This document shows positions 1-8,337 of a DNA stretch of 64,000 nucleotides, one piece after another. The DNA comes from Pelagimonas sp017744045 (GTDB lineage: Bacteria; Pseudomonadota; Alphaproteobacteria; Rhodobacterales; Rhodobacteraceae), in NCBI RefSeq assembly GCF_017744045.1, contig NZ_JAGHRD010000007.1. One strand, 5' to 3'. The position numbers and the translations under genes are program-made. Position 1 is the first letter of the stretch. The number at the start of each line of letters is the position of its first letter. The notes below the pieces were generated by a model. It was given only the letters and a program-made list of their open reading frames with translations, made no database searches and was not told the DNA's origin.

Positions 1-1
1 G

Positions 2-400
2 GGTGCCTTGGACGAAAATGGCGAGATCGTGCGCGATCCGACCTTCCCGGAAATTGCTACCTTCAAAGAGGTGTGTGAGGCGACCGAAGGCTGTGAAACC
101 TCGGGCGAAGCGTGGGATGCGTGGAAAGCCTTCTTTGTCGCGGGCTTCCCGGTGCAAAAACTGGCCTTCCTGCCTGCGGGCACTCCGGATGACATAATTG
201 CAGCCTACACCAAAGCGTTCCAGGACGTTGTCGCGCGCGACGATTTTGCCGAGATTTCGTCCAAACGTGTGGGCAAATATTCGGTCTTTACCGGTGGGGG
301 TGCGCAGACCGCCCTGGGGACCGCGACCCAAGTTCCGACAGAGGCCAAGGCCTATGTCACGAATTGGCTGAGCGAAGCTTATGGCGTTACGCTGAAATAA
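2..400 (+). CDS. tctC: TTT transporter substrate-binding protein, C-terminal part (TctC/Bug family)
   Basis: The reading frame is open to the left edge, so this is only the last 132 or so residues. The segment matches the C-terminal lobe of Bug/TctC periplasmic binding proteins of tripartite tricarboxylate transporters: a PAGTPDD motif, followed by a helix and the closing region where these proteins usually end. It would bind a carboxylic acid in the periplasm and deliver it to the membrane component encoded next. An apparent start (TTG at 8) is an artefact of the window edge. The family call is fairly safe; the ligand is inferred from the tcu genes downstream. Confidence 0.82.
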   Translation, partial: GALDENGEIVRDPTFPEIATFKEVCEATEGCETSGEAWDAWKAFFVAGFPVQKLAFLPAGTPDDIIAAYTKAFQDVVARDDFAEISSKRVGKYSVFTGGGAQTALGTATQVPTEAKAYVTNWLSEAYGVTLK

Positions 401-426
401 GCTGGACTTAGGTCAAATCGGCGTTA

Positions 427-459
427 GGCGCGCCTGTTCACCACTGTAACGGGCGCGCC
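427..459 (+). other. GC-rich hairpin between tctC and tctA
   Basis: Two copies of the self-complementary octamer GGCGCGCC (427-434 and 452-459) can pair around a 17-base loop. There is no T-run, so this is not a clear intrinsic terminator. Hairpins after periplasmic binding-protein genes often stabilise that part of the mRNA or reduce read-through, which would give more binding protein than permease. This role is inferred. Confidence 0.45.
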
Positions 460-500
460 ACCCTTCTGAAAATCCTTACATTTTATTGAAAGCGAGTCCC

Positions 501-2531
501 ATGGAGATGTTCGCAACCGCACTTCCTGCGCTTGGAGAGGCGTGGGCATTGATCTTGCAACCTGTCGTGCTGGGTTATCTGGTGCTTGGTGTCGTGATGG
601 GACTGGCGGTCGGGGTTTTCCCCGGTCTCGGCGGCATTGCAGGCCTGTCCCTATTGCTTCCTTTCATGTTTGGCATGGACCCAATTCTGGGCCTGGCTTT
701 GATGATCGGCATGGTGGCGGTTGTGCCGACCTCTGATACGTTTGCCTCGGTCCTGATGGGCATTCCCGGCAGCTCGGCCTCTCAGGCGACGGTTCTCGAT
801 GGGTTTCCCATGGCCAAAAACGGTCAGGCGGCGCGGGCGCTGTCGGCTGCTTTTGCGTCGTCGCTGTTTGGCGGGCTGGTCGGAGCCTCGTTTCTAACAG
901 TATTCATTCTGGTCGCGCGTCCCGTGGTTTTGGCCTTTGGCCTGCCCGAGATGTTGATGATTACCATTCTGGGCCTGTCCATGGTGGCCGTGCTTGCCGG
1001 GCGTATCCCGCTCAAAGGGCTGGCGGCGGCGGGTTTGGGCCTGATGATCGGCACGGTTGGCGAAGCGGATGCCGGCGGCTCCCTGCGCATGGCCAGCTAT
1101 GACATTCCCTATCTCGCGGATGGTCTGAAACTGGTCATCGTCGGCCTGGGCATCTTTGCGGTTCCCGAAATTGTCTCGCTCCTGCGTCAGGATCGCTCTA
1201 TCGCCAAAGGAGCCTCGCTTGGGGCGGGGTGGCTGGATGGGGTCAAAGATTGGTTCGCCAATATCTGGCTGTCCATTCGGTGCTCGATCATCGGTGTGGT
1301 CGTGGGCATCATTCCGGGCCTTGGGGGCTCGGTCGTTGACTGGATCGCCTATGGTCATTCCGTGCAAACCACCAAGGACAAAACAAAGTTCGGCAAGGGT
1401 GAAGTGCGCGGCGTGATTGGGCCCGAAAGCTCCAACAACGCCAAAGAGGGCGGTGGGCTGGTTCCGACACTGCTGTTCGGCATCCCCGGTTCCGGCTCAA
1501 TGGCGATCTTTATCGGCGCGGTTGCTTTGCTGGGGTCAGGCGATATCGAAGTTGGCCCGGGCATGCTCAAGGACAATCTCGACATCACCTATTCCATCGT
1601 CTGGCTTTTGGCGCTGGCCAATGTTGTTGGCACGATCATCTGCATCGCGGCCTCGGGTGGCATCGCCAAGCTGACCACGATCCGCTTTACCTATCTTGCG
1701 CCCTTCCTGTTCATGCTAATCAGCTTTGCCGCCTTCCAGTCGGGTCAGAATTTCGAAGACCTTCTGGCGCTGTTTGCCATCGGGTTGATCGGGATTTTCC
1801 TGCGCCGTTTTGACTGGTCGCGTCCGGCCTTTTTGATCGGGTTCGTTCTGTCCAACCCGGTGGAAAAATTCACCAATCAGGCGTTCCAGATCGCCAGCTT
1901 CCGCTTTCGCAAAAGCTTTGAAGAAGGCATGGAATACGTGTTCAGCCCCATCGTGATCGTGCTGATCATTATCACCGTGATCTCTGTGGTGCTGGGTATT
2001 CGGCAGGCCAAAACGATTATGGCCGAGGGCGATGTACAGTCCGGAGCCAAGCGCGCGCCGCTGGTCTTCCTGCTGGTCATCTCTGGCTACCTGGTCTTTG
2101 CGCTGATCAATGCCAATATGATCCCCGACTACAATATGACGGATAAGATCATCCCCTTGGTTATTGGCGGGTTTTCTCTGGCCTGTTGTGTAATCCTGCT
2201 GGTCCAGATGATGCGTCGTCCCGAAGGTGACACGATCTTTGCCGACAAAGAGGTGGCGGGTGAAGATGCGGATGCGCCTTATGGGTTGTGGTCCACCATG
2301 GCCTGGTTTGCCGGTCTGATTGCGGCCACCTGGTTTGTCGGTTTCATCCTGGCCTTGATCGGTTTTCTCATCAGCTTCCTTCGAGTGCGTGCCGGGGCGA
2401 GCTGGGGCAAGACATTGCTGCTGACTGCCTGCGGGATCGGGTTCATGTGTCTGATGGCGGGGGCGCTCAATCGTGACTTTCCTCCTGGGCTCTTGCAGGG
2501 GGCGGTTGATCTGCCATGGCCGCTCAAATGA
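501..2531 (+). CDS. tctA: Fused tripartite tricarboxylate transporter permease, TctA-TctB
   Basis: This encodes a multi-spanning inner-membrane carboxylate transporter. Residues 1 to about 500 are TctA-like, with the two repeated glycine-rich signatures of the family (GVFPGLGG near residue 35 and GIIPGLGG near 270, the latter followed by GPESSNNAKEGG). The last 150 or so residues form four more hydrophobic segments that look like the small TctB subunit, which is normally a separate gene; no separate tctB is present here. At 676 aa it is far longer than TctA alone (about 500). ATG 501 is preferred over the in-frame TTG at 486. It follows the binding-protein gene and overlaps the PrpF-like gene. 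Confidence 0.85.
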   Translation: MEMFATALPALGEAWALILQPVVLGYLVLGVVMGLAVGVFPGLGGIAGLSLLLPFMFGMDPILGLALMIGMVAVVPTSDTFASVLMGIPGSSASQATVLDGFPMAKNGQAARALSAAFASSLFGGLVGASFLTVFILVARPVVLAFGLPEMLMITILGLSMVAVLAGRIPLKGLAAAGLGLMIGTVGEADAGGSLRMASYDIPYLADGLKLVIVGLGIFAVPEIVSLLRQDRSIAKGASLGAGWLDGVKDWFANIWLSIRCSIIGVVVGIIPGLGGSVVDWIAYGHSVQTTKDKTKFGKGEVRGVIGPESSNNAKEGGGLVPTLLFGIPGSGSMAIFIGAVALLGSGDIEVGPGMLKDNLDITYSIVWLLALANVVGTIICIAASGGIAKLTTIRFTYLAPFLFMLISFAAFQSGQNFEDLLALFAIGLIGIFLRRFDWSRPAFLIGFVLSNPVEKFTNQAFQIASFRFRKSFEEGMEYVFSPIVIVLIIITVISVVLGIRQAKTIMAEGDVQSGAKRAPLVFLLVISGYLVFALINANMIPDYNMTDKIIPLVIGGFSLACCVILLVQMMRRPEGDTIFADKEVAGEDADAPYGLWSTMAWFAGLIAATWFVGFILALIGFLISFLRVRAGASWGKTLLLTACGIGFMCLMAGALNRDFPPGLLQGAVDLPWPLK

Positions 2532-3628
2532 CCCAGACAGCCATTCCCTATCTCTTTATGCGTGGTGGCACGTCGCGCGGGCCATATTTCCGGCGCGAGG
2601 ATCTACCAGAGGATCTGGATACCCTGGCCAAGGTGCTCGTGGCGGCGCTGGGCTCGGGTCATTCGTTGAATATCGACGGGATCGGCGGCGGGGCCGCCGT
2701 GACCACCAAGGTCGCCATGTTGTCTGAAAGCGATGATGACTGGGCGGATGTGGATTACTTCTTTGCCCAGGTTTCGGTCGAAGACAGCACCGTTGATTTC
2801 AAACCAACCTGTGGCAATATCCTGTCAGGTGTTGGACCTGCGGCGATTGAACTGGGGCTTGTCCCGGCAACCGACACTGTGACCGAGCTGCGCATTCGCG
2901 CCGTCAACACCGGCGCGCGGGTCACGGCCCAGGTGCAAACCCCCGGCGGTCAGTTGACCTTTGACGGCGAGACCGAGATCGCAGGCGTGCCGGGGGCTTC
3001 GGCACCCATTGCGCTGAATTTCATGGGGGTTGTCGGGTCCTCGACCGGGGCGTTGTTACCGACAGGCAATGTGCGCGACCTGATCGACGGGATCGAAGTG
3101 ACCTGCATGGATGTCGCCATGCCTCTGGTGATCGCACGGGCCGAGGATTTTGGTCTGACCGGTTATGAAGGCGCGGCGGAACTGGATGATAACACAGCGT
3201 TCTTTGCACGAATGGAGGCAGTCCGGATCAAGGCTGGGGCTTTGATGGGCATGGGCGATGTGTCGAAATCGGTGACACCGAAATTTGGCCTTTTGGCTCC
3301 GGCACGTGATGGTGGAAGCATCGCGGTGCGGTATTTCATGCCCTGGAAAACCCACCCGACCATGGCCGTTACAGGGGCGCAATGTCTGGCCTCTTGCGCG
3401 CTGACCCCGGGGTCGGTGGCCGAAGGCATGTTGGCACGGCCAAATGAAAACCCCGCCAGATTGGTGCTGGAACACGCGTCGGGAACAATCGAAGTATTGG
3501 TGGATTTTTCCATGGATGACGGGTTTGCGCTGAATTCAGCGGGCCTGGTGCGCACGGCAAGAAAACTGGCCGACGGGCATGTCTATGTTCCTGCCAGCGT
3601 CTGGGCCGGACAAGGAGACAGAAAATGA
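2528..3628 (+). CDS. prpF: PrpF/GalD-type isomerase (4-oxalomesaconate tautomerase-like)
   Basis: The protein begins with the family signature IPYLFMRGGTSRGPYF and contains the CGN motif (KPTCGNILSG) and a later AVTGAQCLASC segment, all typical of PrpF proteins with a diaminopimelate-epimerase-like fold. Family members move double bonds in unsaturated tricarboxylates, for example 2-methylaconitate or 4-oxalomesaconate. Next to a tricarboxylate transporter and tcuAB, a role in isomerising an aconitate-like intermediate is likely but not proven. ATG 2528 overlaps the tctA stop as ATGA; an in-frame ATG at 2516 is possible. The length, 366 aa, is normal for the family. Confidence 0.85.
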   Translation: MTQTAIPYLFMRGGTSRGPYFRREDLPEDLDTLAKVLVAALGSGHSLNIDGIGGGAAVTTKVAMLSESDDDWADVDYFFAQVSVEDSTVDFKPTCGNILSGVGPAAIELGLVPATDTVTELRIRAVNTGARVTAQVQTPGGQLTFDGETEIAGVPGASAPIALNFMGVVGSSTGALLPTGNVRDLIDGIEVTCMDVAMPLVIARAEDFGLTGYEGAAELDDNTAFFARMEAVRIKAGALMGMGDVSKSVTPKFGLLAPARDGGSIAVRYFMPWKTHPTMAVTGAQCLASCALTPGSVAEGMLARPNENPARLVLEHASGTIEVLVDFSMDDGFALNSAGLVRTARKLADGHVYVPASVWAGQGDRK

Positions 3629-3725
3629 CTAAGTGCGATAGTGTGGTCGCTCATGGGTGGTCTAGCCGCGTGACATGCCGGATTTTAACTGACGTTGCTG
3701 CAAATGGACACCTCAGAGGTTCGCT

Positions 3726-4706
3726 ATGAAAGTTCACATTCTTGACGATTGGTTTGAAACCTTGCGTGGCCTGCCATGTTTCCGCCTGTTGGACGGACAG
3801 GATGTGACGGTTTGGACGGATCACGTGCAGGATGTGTCTGTGTTGGCCGACCGGCTTGCTGAGGCTGAGGCAGTTGTCTTGTTTCGGGAGCGCACCAAGG
3901 TGACGCGCGAGTTGATTGAGCGGCTTCCGAACCTGCGCCTGATCAGCCAGCGCTCTGTCTATCCGCATATCGATGTTGCGGCTTGCACAGATAACAATGT
4001 GCTTTTGTGTTCCAAAATGCCAAAGGGCGGCACAAATTACGCAGCGGCCGAGCTGACCTGGGCGCTGTTGATGGCGGCGATGCGTCAGATTCCAGCGCAG
4101 ATGGCAGCGACCAAGGCCGGGAACTGGCAGATCGGTGTGGGCAAGACGCTGCGCGGACGCGTGCTTGGGCTTTATGGGTATGGGCGCATTGCCAAAGCGG
4201 TGGCTGAATACGCGCGGGCCTTTGGGATGGAGGTGGTTTGGTGGTCCTCCGACGAGGGGCGCGCCCGCGCTTTGGCAGAGGGTGCCAAGGTTGCCGAAAG
4301 CCGCGAGGCGTTTTTTGCGCAAAGCGATATTGTCTCGGTTCACCTGCGCCTGAATCCCGAAACCAAAGGTGTCATCACTGCCAAGGATTTTGCAGCCATG
4401 GGCGAGGGCGCGGTGTTTGTGAACACCTCGCGAGCCGGGTTGATAGCGCCCGGGGCGTTGTTGGATGGGTTGAATGCGGGGCGTCCGGCGACTGCCGCCA
4501 TCGACGTGTTTGACACAGAGCCGATGCGCGACCCCAATGACCCGCTCTTGTCCCATCCCAACCTGATTTGCACCCCTCATATCGGTTTTGTCACCGAGGA
4601 TGAGTTTGAAGTGCAGTTTCGCGACATCTTTGAACAGGTCGCGGCATACAGCGCCGGTGCGCCGATTCACATGATCAATCCCGAGGTCTGGACCCCGTCC
4701 GCGTGA
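3726..4706 (+). CDS. D-isomer-specific 2-hydroxyacid dehydrogenase
   Basis: This is a soluble NAD(P)-dependent dehydrogenase of the D-2-hydroxyacid family, at the usual length of 326 aa. The Rossmann nucleotide-binding stretch GLYGYGRIAKAV lies near residues 147-158. The catalytic triad is visible as Arg236 (NTSRAG), Glu265 (DTEP) and His285 (CTPHIGF). The substrate cannot be read from the sequence; its place after the TctAB and PrpF genes suggests a hydroxy- or keto-tricarboxylate. Its 3' end overlaps the convergent AbrB-like gene by 32 bases. Confidence 0.85.
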   Translation: MKVHILDDWFETLRGLPCFRLLDGQDVTVWTDHVQDVSVLADRLAEAEAVVLFRERTKVTRELIERLPNLRLISQRSVYPHIDVAACTDNNVLLCSKMPKGGTNYAAAELTWALLMAAMRQIPAQMAATKAGNWQIGVGKTLRGRVLGLYGYGRIAKAVAEYARAFGMEVVWWSSDEGRARALAEGAKVAESREAFFAQSDIVSVHLRLNPETKGVITAKDFAAMGEGAVFVNTSRAGLIAPGALLDGLNAGRPATAAIDVFDTEPMRDPNDPLLSHPNLICTPHIGFVTEDEFEVQFRDIFEQVAAYSAGAPIHMINPEVWTPSA

Positions 4707-5724
4707 ACATCTTGGCGACAAGAGGCGCGCCGGTGATGACCAGAACAATCCGCACCAGATGATGCGTGATGACAAGGCCGAGATCCGCGCCAGCGACAAT
4801 GGCCAGGACCGTCATTTCCGCCTGACCACCCGGCGCAAAGGCGAGAAAGGCTTCGATTGCCGGAGCCAATCCAAGCCGGTTGGCCAGTTGCGCAAAGAAG
4901 GCCGCCAGCGCCGCGAGGATCAGAACGAAGGCGACACCGGCCACGATGGTCTTACGCAACTCGGCCATGGTGACGCCAACATAATGCACGCCCACACCCA
5001 TACCGATAAAGAACTGCGCCGCCAGAATGGCCTCGGCCGGGGGGCGACTGTGCAGAACATCCCCAAGCGACAAGGCTCCGGCAATGATCATCGGCCCAAG
5101 GATCGACGCGCCAAAGAGGCCGAGCCTTTCACCGCCTTTCCAGCCGATCAAGGCCGCGACAGCCATCAGGATCAGCTCAAATGCCGGGACTTGGCTGATG
5201 GGCGCACCGATTGGGTTGGTCAGGCCCGCGCCATAGAGATGGGTTAACAGGATGGGCGCGACGGTGACGATGATCAACACCCGCGTGGCATGGATCAAAG
5301 ACAGCGCGCGGGGATCCCCGCCTGCCTCTTGTCCAAAAATGATCATGTCCTGCAAGCCGCCCGGCATGGCCGCGTAATAGGCTGTTGGCAAGTCAAAGCC
5401 GCAGATCTTTCGGAAAAACGGAACGCCGACCAGGCCAATTGTGGCGATGTAAAGCGGGATCAAGGCAACTGACGCCGCCATTTGCGGAAGCTTCGCCAGA
5501 ACCGCCGGGGTGATCGAGGTGCCGACGGCCACGCCTAGGATCGTGCGCGCGCCCACCGAAACCTGCCCAAACCCCTTGAGTTGAACACCAAAAAGCGCGG
5601 CCAACAGGCAGCCCGCCATGGGCCCGAACAGAAAAGGCAGTGGCAGGCCGGACAGGTAAAAAACCGCCAACCCGGCAAGGGCAAACCCCAGGGTCAGGCA
5701 GCGCCCGTGCCATTCAGCGGACAT
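4675..5724 (-). CDS. AbrB-family membrane protein (putative transporter/regulator)
   Basis: The protein is almost entirely hydrophobic, with two similar halves and the family signature APGGQAEMTVLA near residue 290, as in the duplicated AbrB membrane domain. Members have been annotated as ammonia-monooxygenase-linked, but that name is historical and their true function is poorly known; several lie beside TTT carboxylate transporters, as here. At 349 aa it is the normal length. It ends inside the 3' end of the convergent hydroxyacid dehydrogenase gene and lies 54 bases downstream of tcuB on the same strand. Confidence 0.78.
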   Translation of the reverse strand: MSAEWHGRCLTLGFALAGLAVFYLSGLPLPFLFGPMAGCLLAALFGVQLKGFGQVSVGARTILGVAVGTSITPAVLAKLPQMAASVALIPLYIATIGLVGVPFFRKICGFDLPTAYYAAMPGGLQDMIIFGQEAGGDPRALSLIHATRVLIIVTVAPILLTHLYGAGLTNPIGAPISQVPAFELILMAVAALIGWKGGERLGLFGASILGPMIIAGALSLGDVLHSRPPAEAILAAQFFIGMGVGVHYVGVTMAELRKTIVAGVAFVLILAALAAFFAQLANRLGLAPAIEAFLAFAPGGQAEMTVLAIVAGADLGLVITHHLVRIVLVITGAPLVAKMFTRTGSRPRD

Positions 5725-5778
5725 GGGACAACCCGGATTGACTGGTGTTTTCTGTATTCACGGGCGCTGGGCCTTTCC

Positions 5779-6849
5779 TCATGGTTCGGTGCGCTTCTTT
5801 TGTTCTTCGCGGATCAGGGCCGCCAGCCGATAAAACCCATGGGCCATTTTGCTGAACGGCGTCAGCAGAAAGAAGCTGAGAACTGAGCCAAGATGCAGGG
5901 CCAAAATCAGCGGCATGGCAGAGGTCGCCCCCAAGGCATAAAGCGCCAAACCGCTGGCGGCGACAAAGCCCAACAAGGCGATAAAGGCCATGTCTCCCCC
6001 CCAGGCTTTTTCATCGCCAAGCGCCCGGTCTGATTTGCGCTTCAGCAGGATCATGGCAATGGTGCCAAGGGTTAAAAGGACACCGCCGGGCAGGCCCAAC
6101 AGCTTGGGCAGGGACCAAAGCGGGTAGGGTGCGGGGAGGTCAAAGACGTAATGCATGATCGTCCCAACGGCAGTTGAGGCAAAACACAACAGGAACCCGT
6201 ACATGATGGCTTGGTGCACATGTCGACGGGCTTGGGAAAACCGGTCTTCATCCTCAAAATTGCAGCCTTCGCCATGGCCTGCTGCGAGATCCTTCATCTT
6301 GGCGGCCGAGGCAAAGGCCCCGACCACATGAGAAAGGTGTAAGCCTTCGCCGCCGACATCAGCCCAATAGCGTCGCAGGCTAATCGCGAGGCTGATAAGC
6401 GGGAACAGGAAGGCAGGCAGAAAAATAGCGACCATGGCAGAATGGGACAGGGCGGCATAAAATCCATTGCCCGCGCCCGTGCCCAAAAGCCGGATGAGCA
6501 GGAACAAGACCGCGAAACCGAGAACGCCAAGCAGAGCAATTCGAACCCCATGGGTGTGAAAGGCCCGCGCGGCAGGTTGCGGCCAGGCATAGCTTTCCCA
6601 ACTATCGCGACGCAGTTCGGCCAAGGCTTGGGGCAGGTTCAGGTCGAATTCGTGCGGGGCGGTGTATTGGCAGGCGTAATAACAGCCACGGCAGTTATGG
6701 CAAAGATTGGCCAGCTGCGTCAGGTCGCCATCGCCAAAGGCGCGTTCCCGATGCAGGGCCGGAAAGACCGAACAATAGCCTTCGCAATAGCGGCAGGCAT
6801 TGCAGATTTGTGCCTGACGGCGGGCCTCTTGCAGCAAATCAGTTTGCAT
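5779..6849 (-). CDS. tcuB: Tricarballylate utilisation Fe-S/cytochrome-type protein TcuB
   Basis: TcuB is the membrane partner that takes electrons from the flavoprotein TcuA. The N-terminus has two cysteine clusters of the CxxCxxCxxxC type (CNACRYCEGYC and CHNCRGCYYAC), expected to hold two 4Fe-4S centres, followed by about six hydrophobic segments, matching the Salmonella TcuB/CitB family. ATG 6849 overlaps the tcuA stop and is preferred over the upstream ATG at 6882, which lies inside tcuA. The final 356 aa match the family length. The pairing with tcuA is the strongest evidence. Confidence 0.88.
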   Translation of the reverse strand: MQTDLLQEARRQAQICNACRYCEGYCSVFPALHRERAFGDGDLTQLANLCHNCRGCYYACQYTAPHEFDLNLPQALAELRRDSWESYAWPQPAARAFHTHGVRIALLGVLGFAVLFLLIRLLGTGAGNGFYAALSHSAMVAIFLPAFLFPLISLAISLRRYWADVGGEGLHLSHVVGAFASAAKMKDLAAGHGEGCNFEDEDRFSQARRHVHQAIMYGFLLCFASTAVGTIMHYVFDLPAPYPLWSLPKLLGLPGGVLLTLGTIAMILLKRKSDRALGDEKAWGGDMAFIALLGFVAASGLALYALGATSAMPLILALHLGSVLSFFLLTPFSKMAHGFYRLAALIREEQKKRTEP

Positions 6850-8224
6850 AATCAGCGGCCTCCCGACCTGCGATGCGTCCAAAAACGGTGCCGATGGTCA
6901 TGCCGAACCCGGCCAGGTAACCTTGCCCCAGGATTGATCCGGCCATGGTTTCGCCAGCGGCCCAAAGATTGCGGATCGGCCCTTTGTCGGTGCCACACTG
7001 GGCGTTTTCATCGACCTTGAGCCCGAGATAGGTGAAGGTCACGCCGGTGCGCAGGGAATAGCCGTAAAAGGGCGGTTCGGTGATCGGACGGGCCCAATTG
7101 GTCTTGGGCGGTTCGATGCCTGATGTGGCGACACCGTCCAGTTCGGTGGGGTGAAACCCTGATGTGTCCCCGCAGGCCGCGTTAAAGCGTGTCACGGTTT
7201 CAACCAGTTTGTCGCCGGGCAGCTCCATCATCTGAGCCAGGTCCTCAAGCGTATCAGCCTTGAGCGGCGGAAAGACTGACGGCATGAACAGGTTCAGAGA
7301 TTTGCTGTCGATGATGACAAAACCCACCTGATCGGGCTGCGCCGCCACCAAGCGGCCCCAGATCGCATAGCGTTTCGGCCAAACATCTTCGCCCTCGTCA
7401 TAAAAACGCTCGGCGTTTTTGTTCACCACAATGGAAAAGGGCACGCAATCCAGCCGGGTCACGATGCCGCCATCAAATTTGGGCGCGCGCCCGTCAATGG
7501 CAACGGCATGGCATTGCGTCGGGTCTCCGATTGATTGCACGCCTTGATCCAACAGATCGGCCAGCACGACACCCCGGTTATAAGGCGTTCCGCGGATCAG
7601 AAAGTTTTTCGCCGGTTCCCCCCAGGCGCGGGTCAGCCAAGCAGTATCGGCCTGAAACCCGCCCGAGGCCACGATAACCGCAGTCGGCGTTATACGTTGC
7701 GCCTTGCCTTGGTGGGTGAAATCGACCCACTCGATCCTGTCTCCGTCCAACTCCAGATGGGTCACCGCAGCCTCGTATTTGACCTCGACCCCAAGTGTTT
7801 CAGCCGTCCGGTAATAGGCATTCACAAGTGATTTGCCGCCCCCCATGAAAAAGGCGTTGGTGCGGGCCAATGACAGCGTTCCCGACAATGAGGGTTGAAA
7901 CCGCACGCCGTGTTCTTGCATCCAGGGCAGGCATTGCTCGGACTGACGGATGGCAAGTCGAGCCAGGTGTTCGTCGGTTTTGCCATCGGTGACTTTCATC
8001 AGATCGGCAAAATATTCCTCTTCGCTGTAACCCTCGACCAATGGGCCCAAAGGCCCGCCATGCATACAGCGAAAATTGCGTGTGTGGCGCGAGTTGCCGC
8101 CGCGATAAGGTTTTGGCGCGGTTTCCAGAATGAGGACACGCGCCCCAGCCTCTGCCGCCGTCATGGCCGCGCACAGCGCCGCGTTTCCGCCACCGATTAC
8201 GGCGATGTCATAATGCTCTGTCAT
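6839..8224 (-). CDS. tcuA: FAD-dependent tricarballylate dehydrogenase TcuA
   Basis: This is a flavoprotein of the fumarate-reductase/succinate-dehydrogenase family. It has an N-terminal dinucleotide-binding motif (VIGGGNAALCAA at about residues 9-20), a Glu-containing strand after it, and a C-terminal FAD contact region (AGETMAGSILGQGYLAG). In Salmonella, TcuA oxidises tricarballylate to cis-aconitate, which enters the citric acid cycle. Salmonella uses the MFS transporter TcuC for uptake; here a TTT transporter is nearby instead. Length 461 aa is normal. Its start lies in a 13-bp tandem duplication described separately. Confidence 0.88.
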   Translation of the reverse strand: MTEHYDIAVIGGGNAALCAAMTAAEAGARVLILETAPKPYRGGNSRHTRNFRCMHGGPLGPLVEGYSEEEYFADLMKVTDGKTDEHLARLAIRQSEQCLPWMQEHGVRFQPSLSGTLSLARTNAFFMGGGKSLVNAYYRTAETLGVEVKYEAAVTHLELDGDRIEWVDFTHQGKAQRITPTAVIVASGGFQADTAWLTRAWGEPAKNFLIRGTPYNRGVVLADLLDQGVQSIGDPTQCHAVAIDGRAPKFDGGIVTRLDCVPFSIVVNKNAERFYDEGEDVWPKRYAIWGRLVAAQPDQVGFVIIDSKSLNLFMPSVFPPLKADTLEDLAQMMELPGDKLVETVTRFNAACGDTSGFHPTELDGVATSGIEPPKTNWARPITEPPFYGYSLRTGVTFTYLGLKVDENAQCGTDKGPIRNLWAAGETMAGSILGQGYLAGFGMTIGTVFGRIAGREAADYAN

Positions 8225-8239
8225 GATGCTCTGTCATGG
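8214..8239. repeat. 13-bp tandem duplication over the tcuA start codon
   Basis: The 13-mer ATGCTCTGTCATG occurs twice in direct tandem. Read on the minus strand it duplicates the first codons of tcuA (ATGACAGAGCAT). The upstream copy gives an ATG at 8237 that is out of frame and opens a nine-codon reading frame ending inside tcuA. Confidence 0.85.
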
Positions 8240-8318
8240 GCCCTGGATCGTTTGAATTCTTCTGCGGGCCAATCTGCCAAGACCCGTTTGATTTGACCAA
8301 TGACGCTTTTGGTGGGAT

Positions 8319-8337
8319 TAATGCGTCATGCGCATTA
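8319..8337 (+). promoter_or_regulatory. Palindrome over the LysR gene start (candidate operator)
   Basis: A perfect 7-bp inverted repeat, TAATGCG and CGCATTA with a 5-base spacer, covers the ATG of the LysR gene. LysR regulators bind dyads with a T-N11-A core and commonly repress themselves, so this could be the autoregulatory site controlling both divergent genes. This is inferred from symmetry only. Confidence 0.45.

Noticed and set aside
3651..4799. 382-residue minus-strand frame opposite the 2-hydroxyacid dehydrogenase
   Set aside because: It is antisense to a gene with a full catalytic triad, is rich in His/Arg/Gln as expected from the complement of GC-rich codons, and matches no family.
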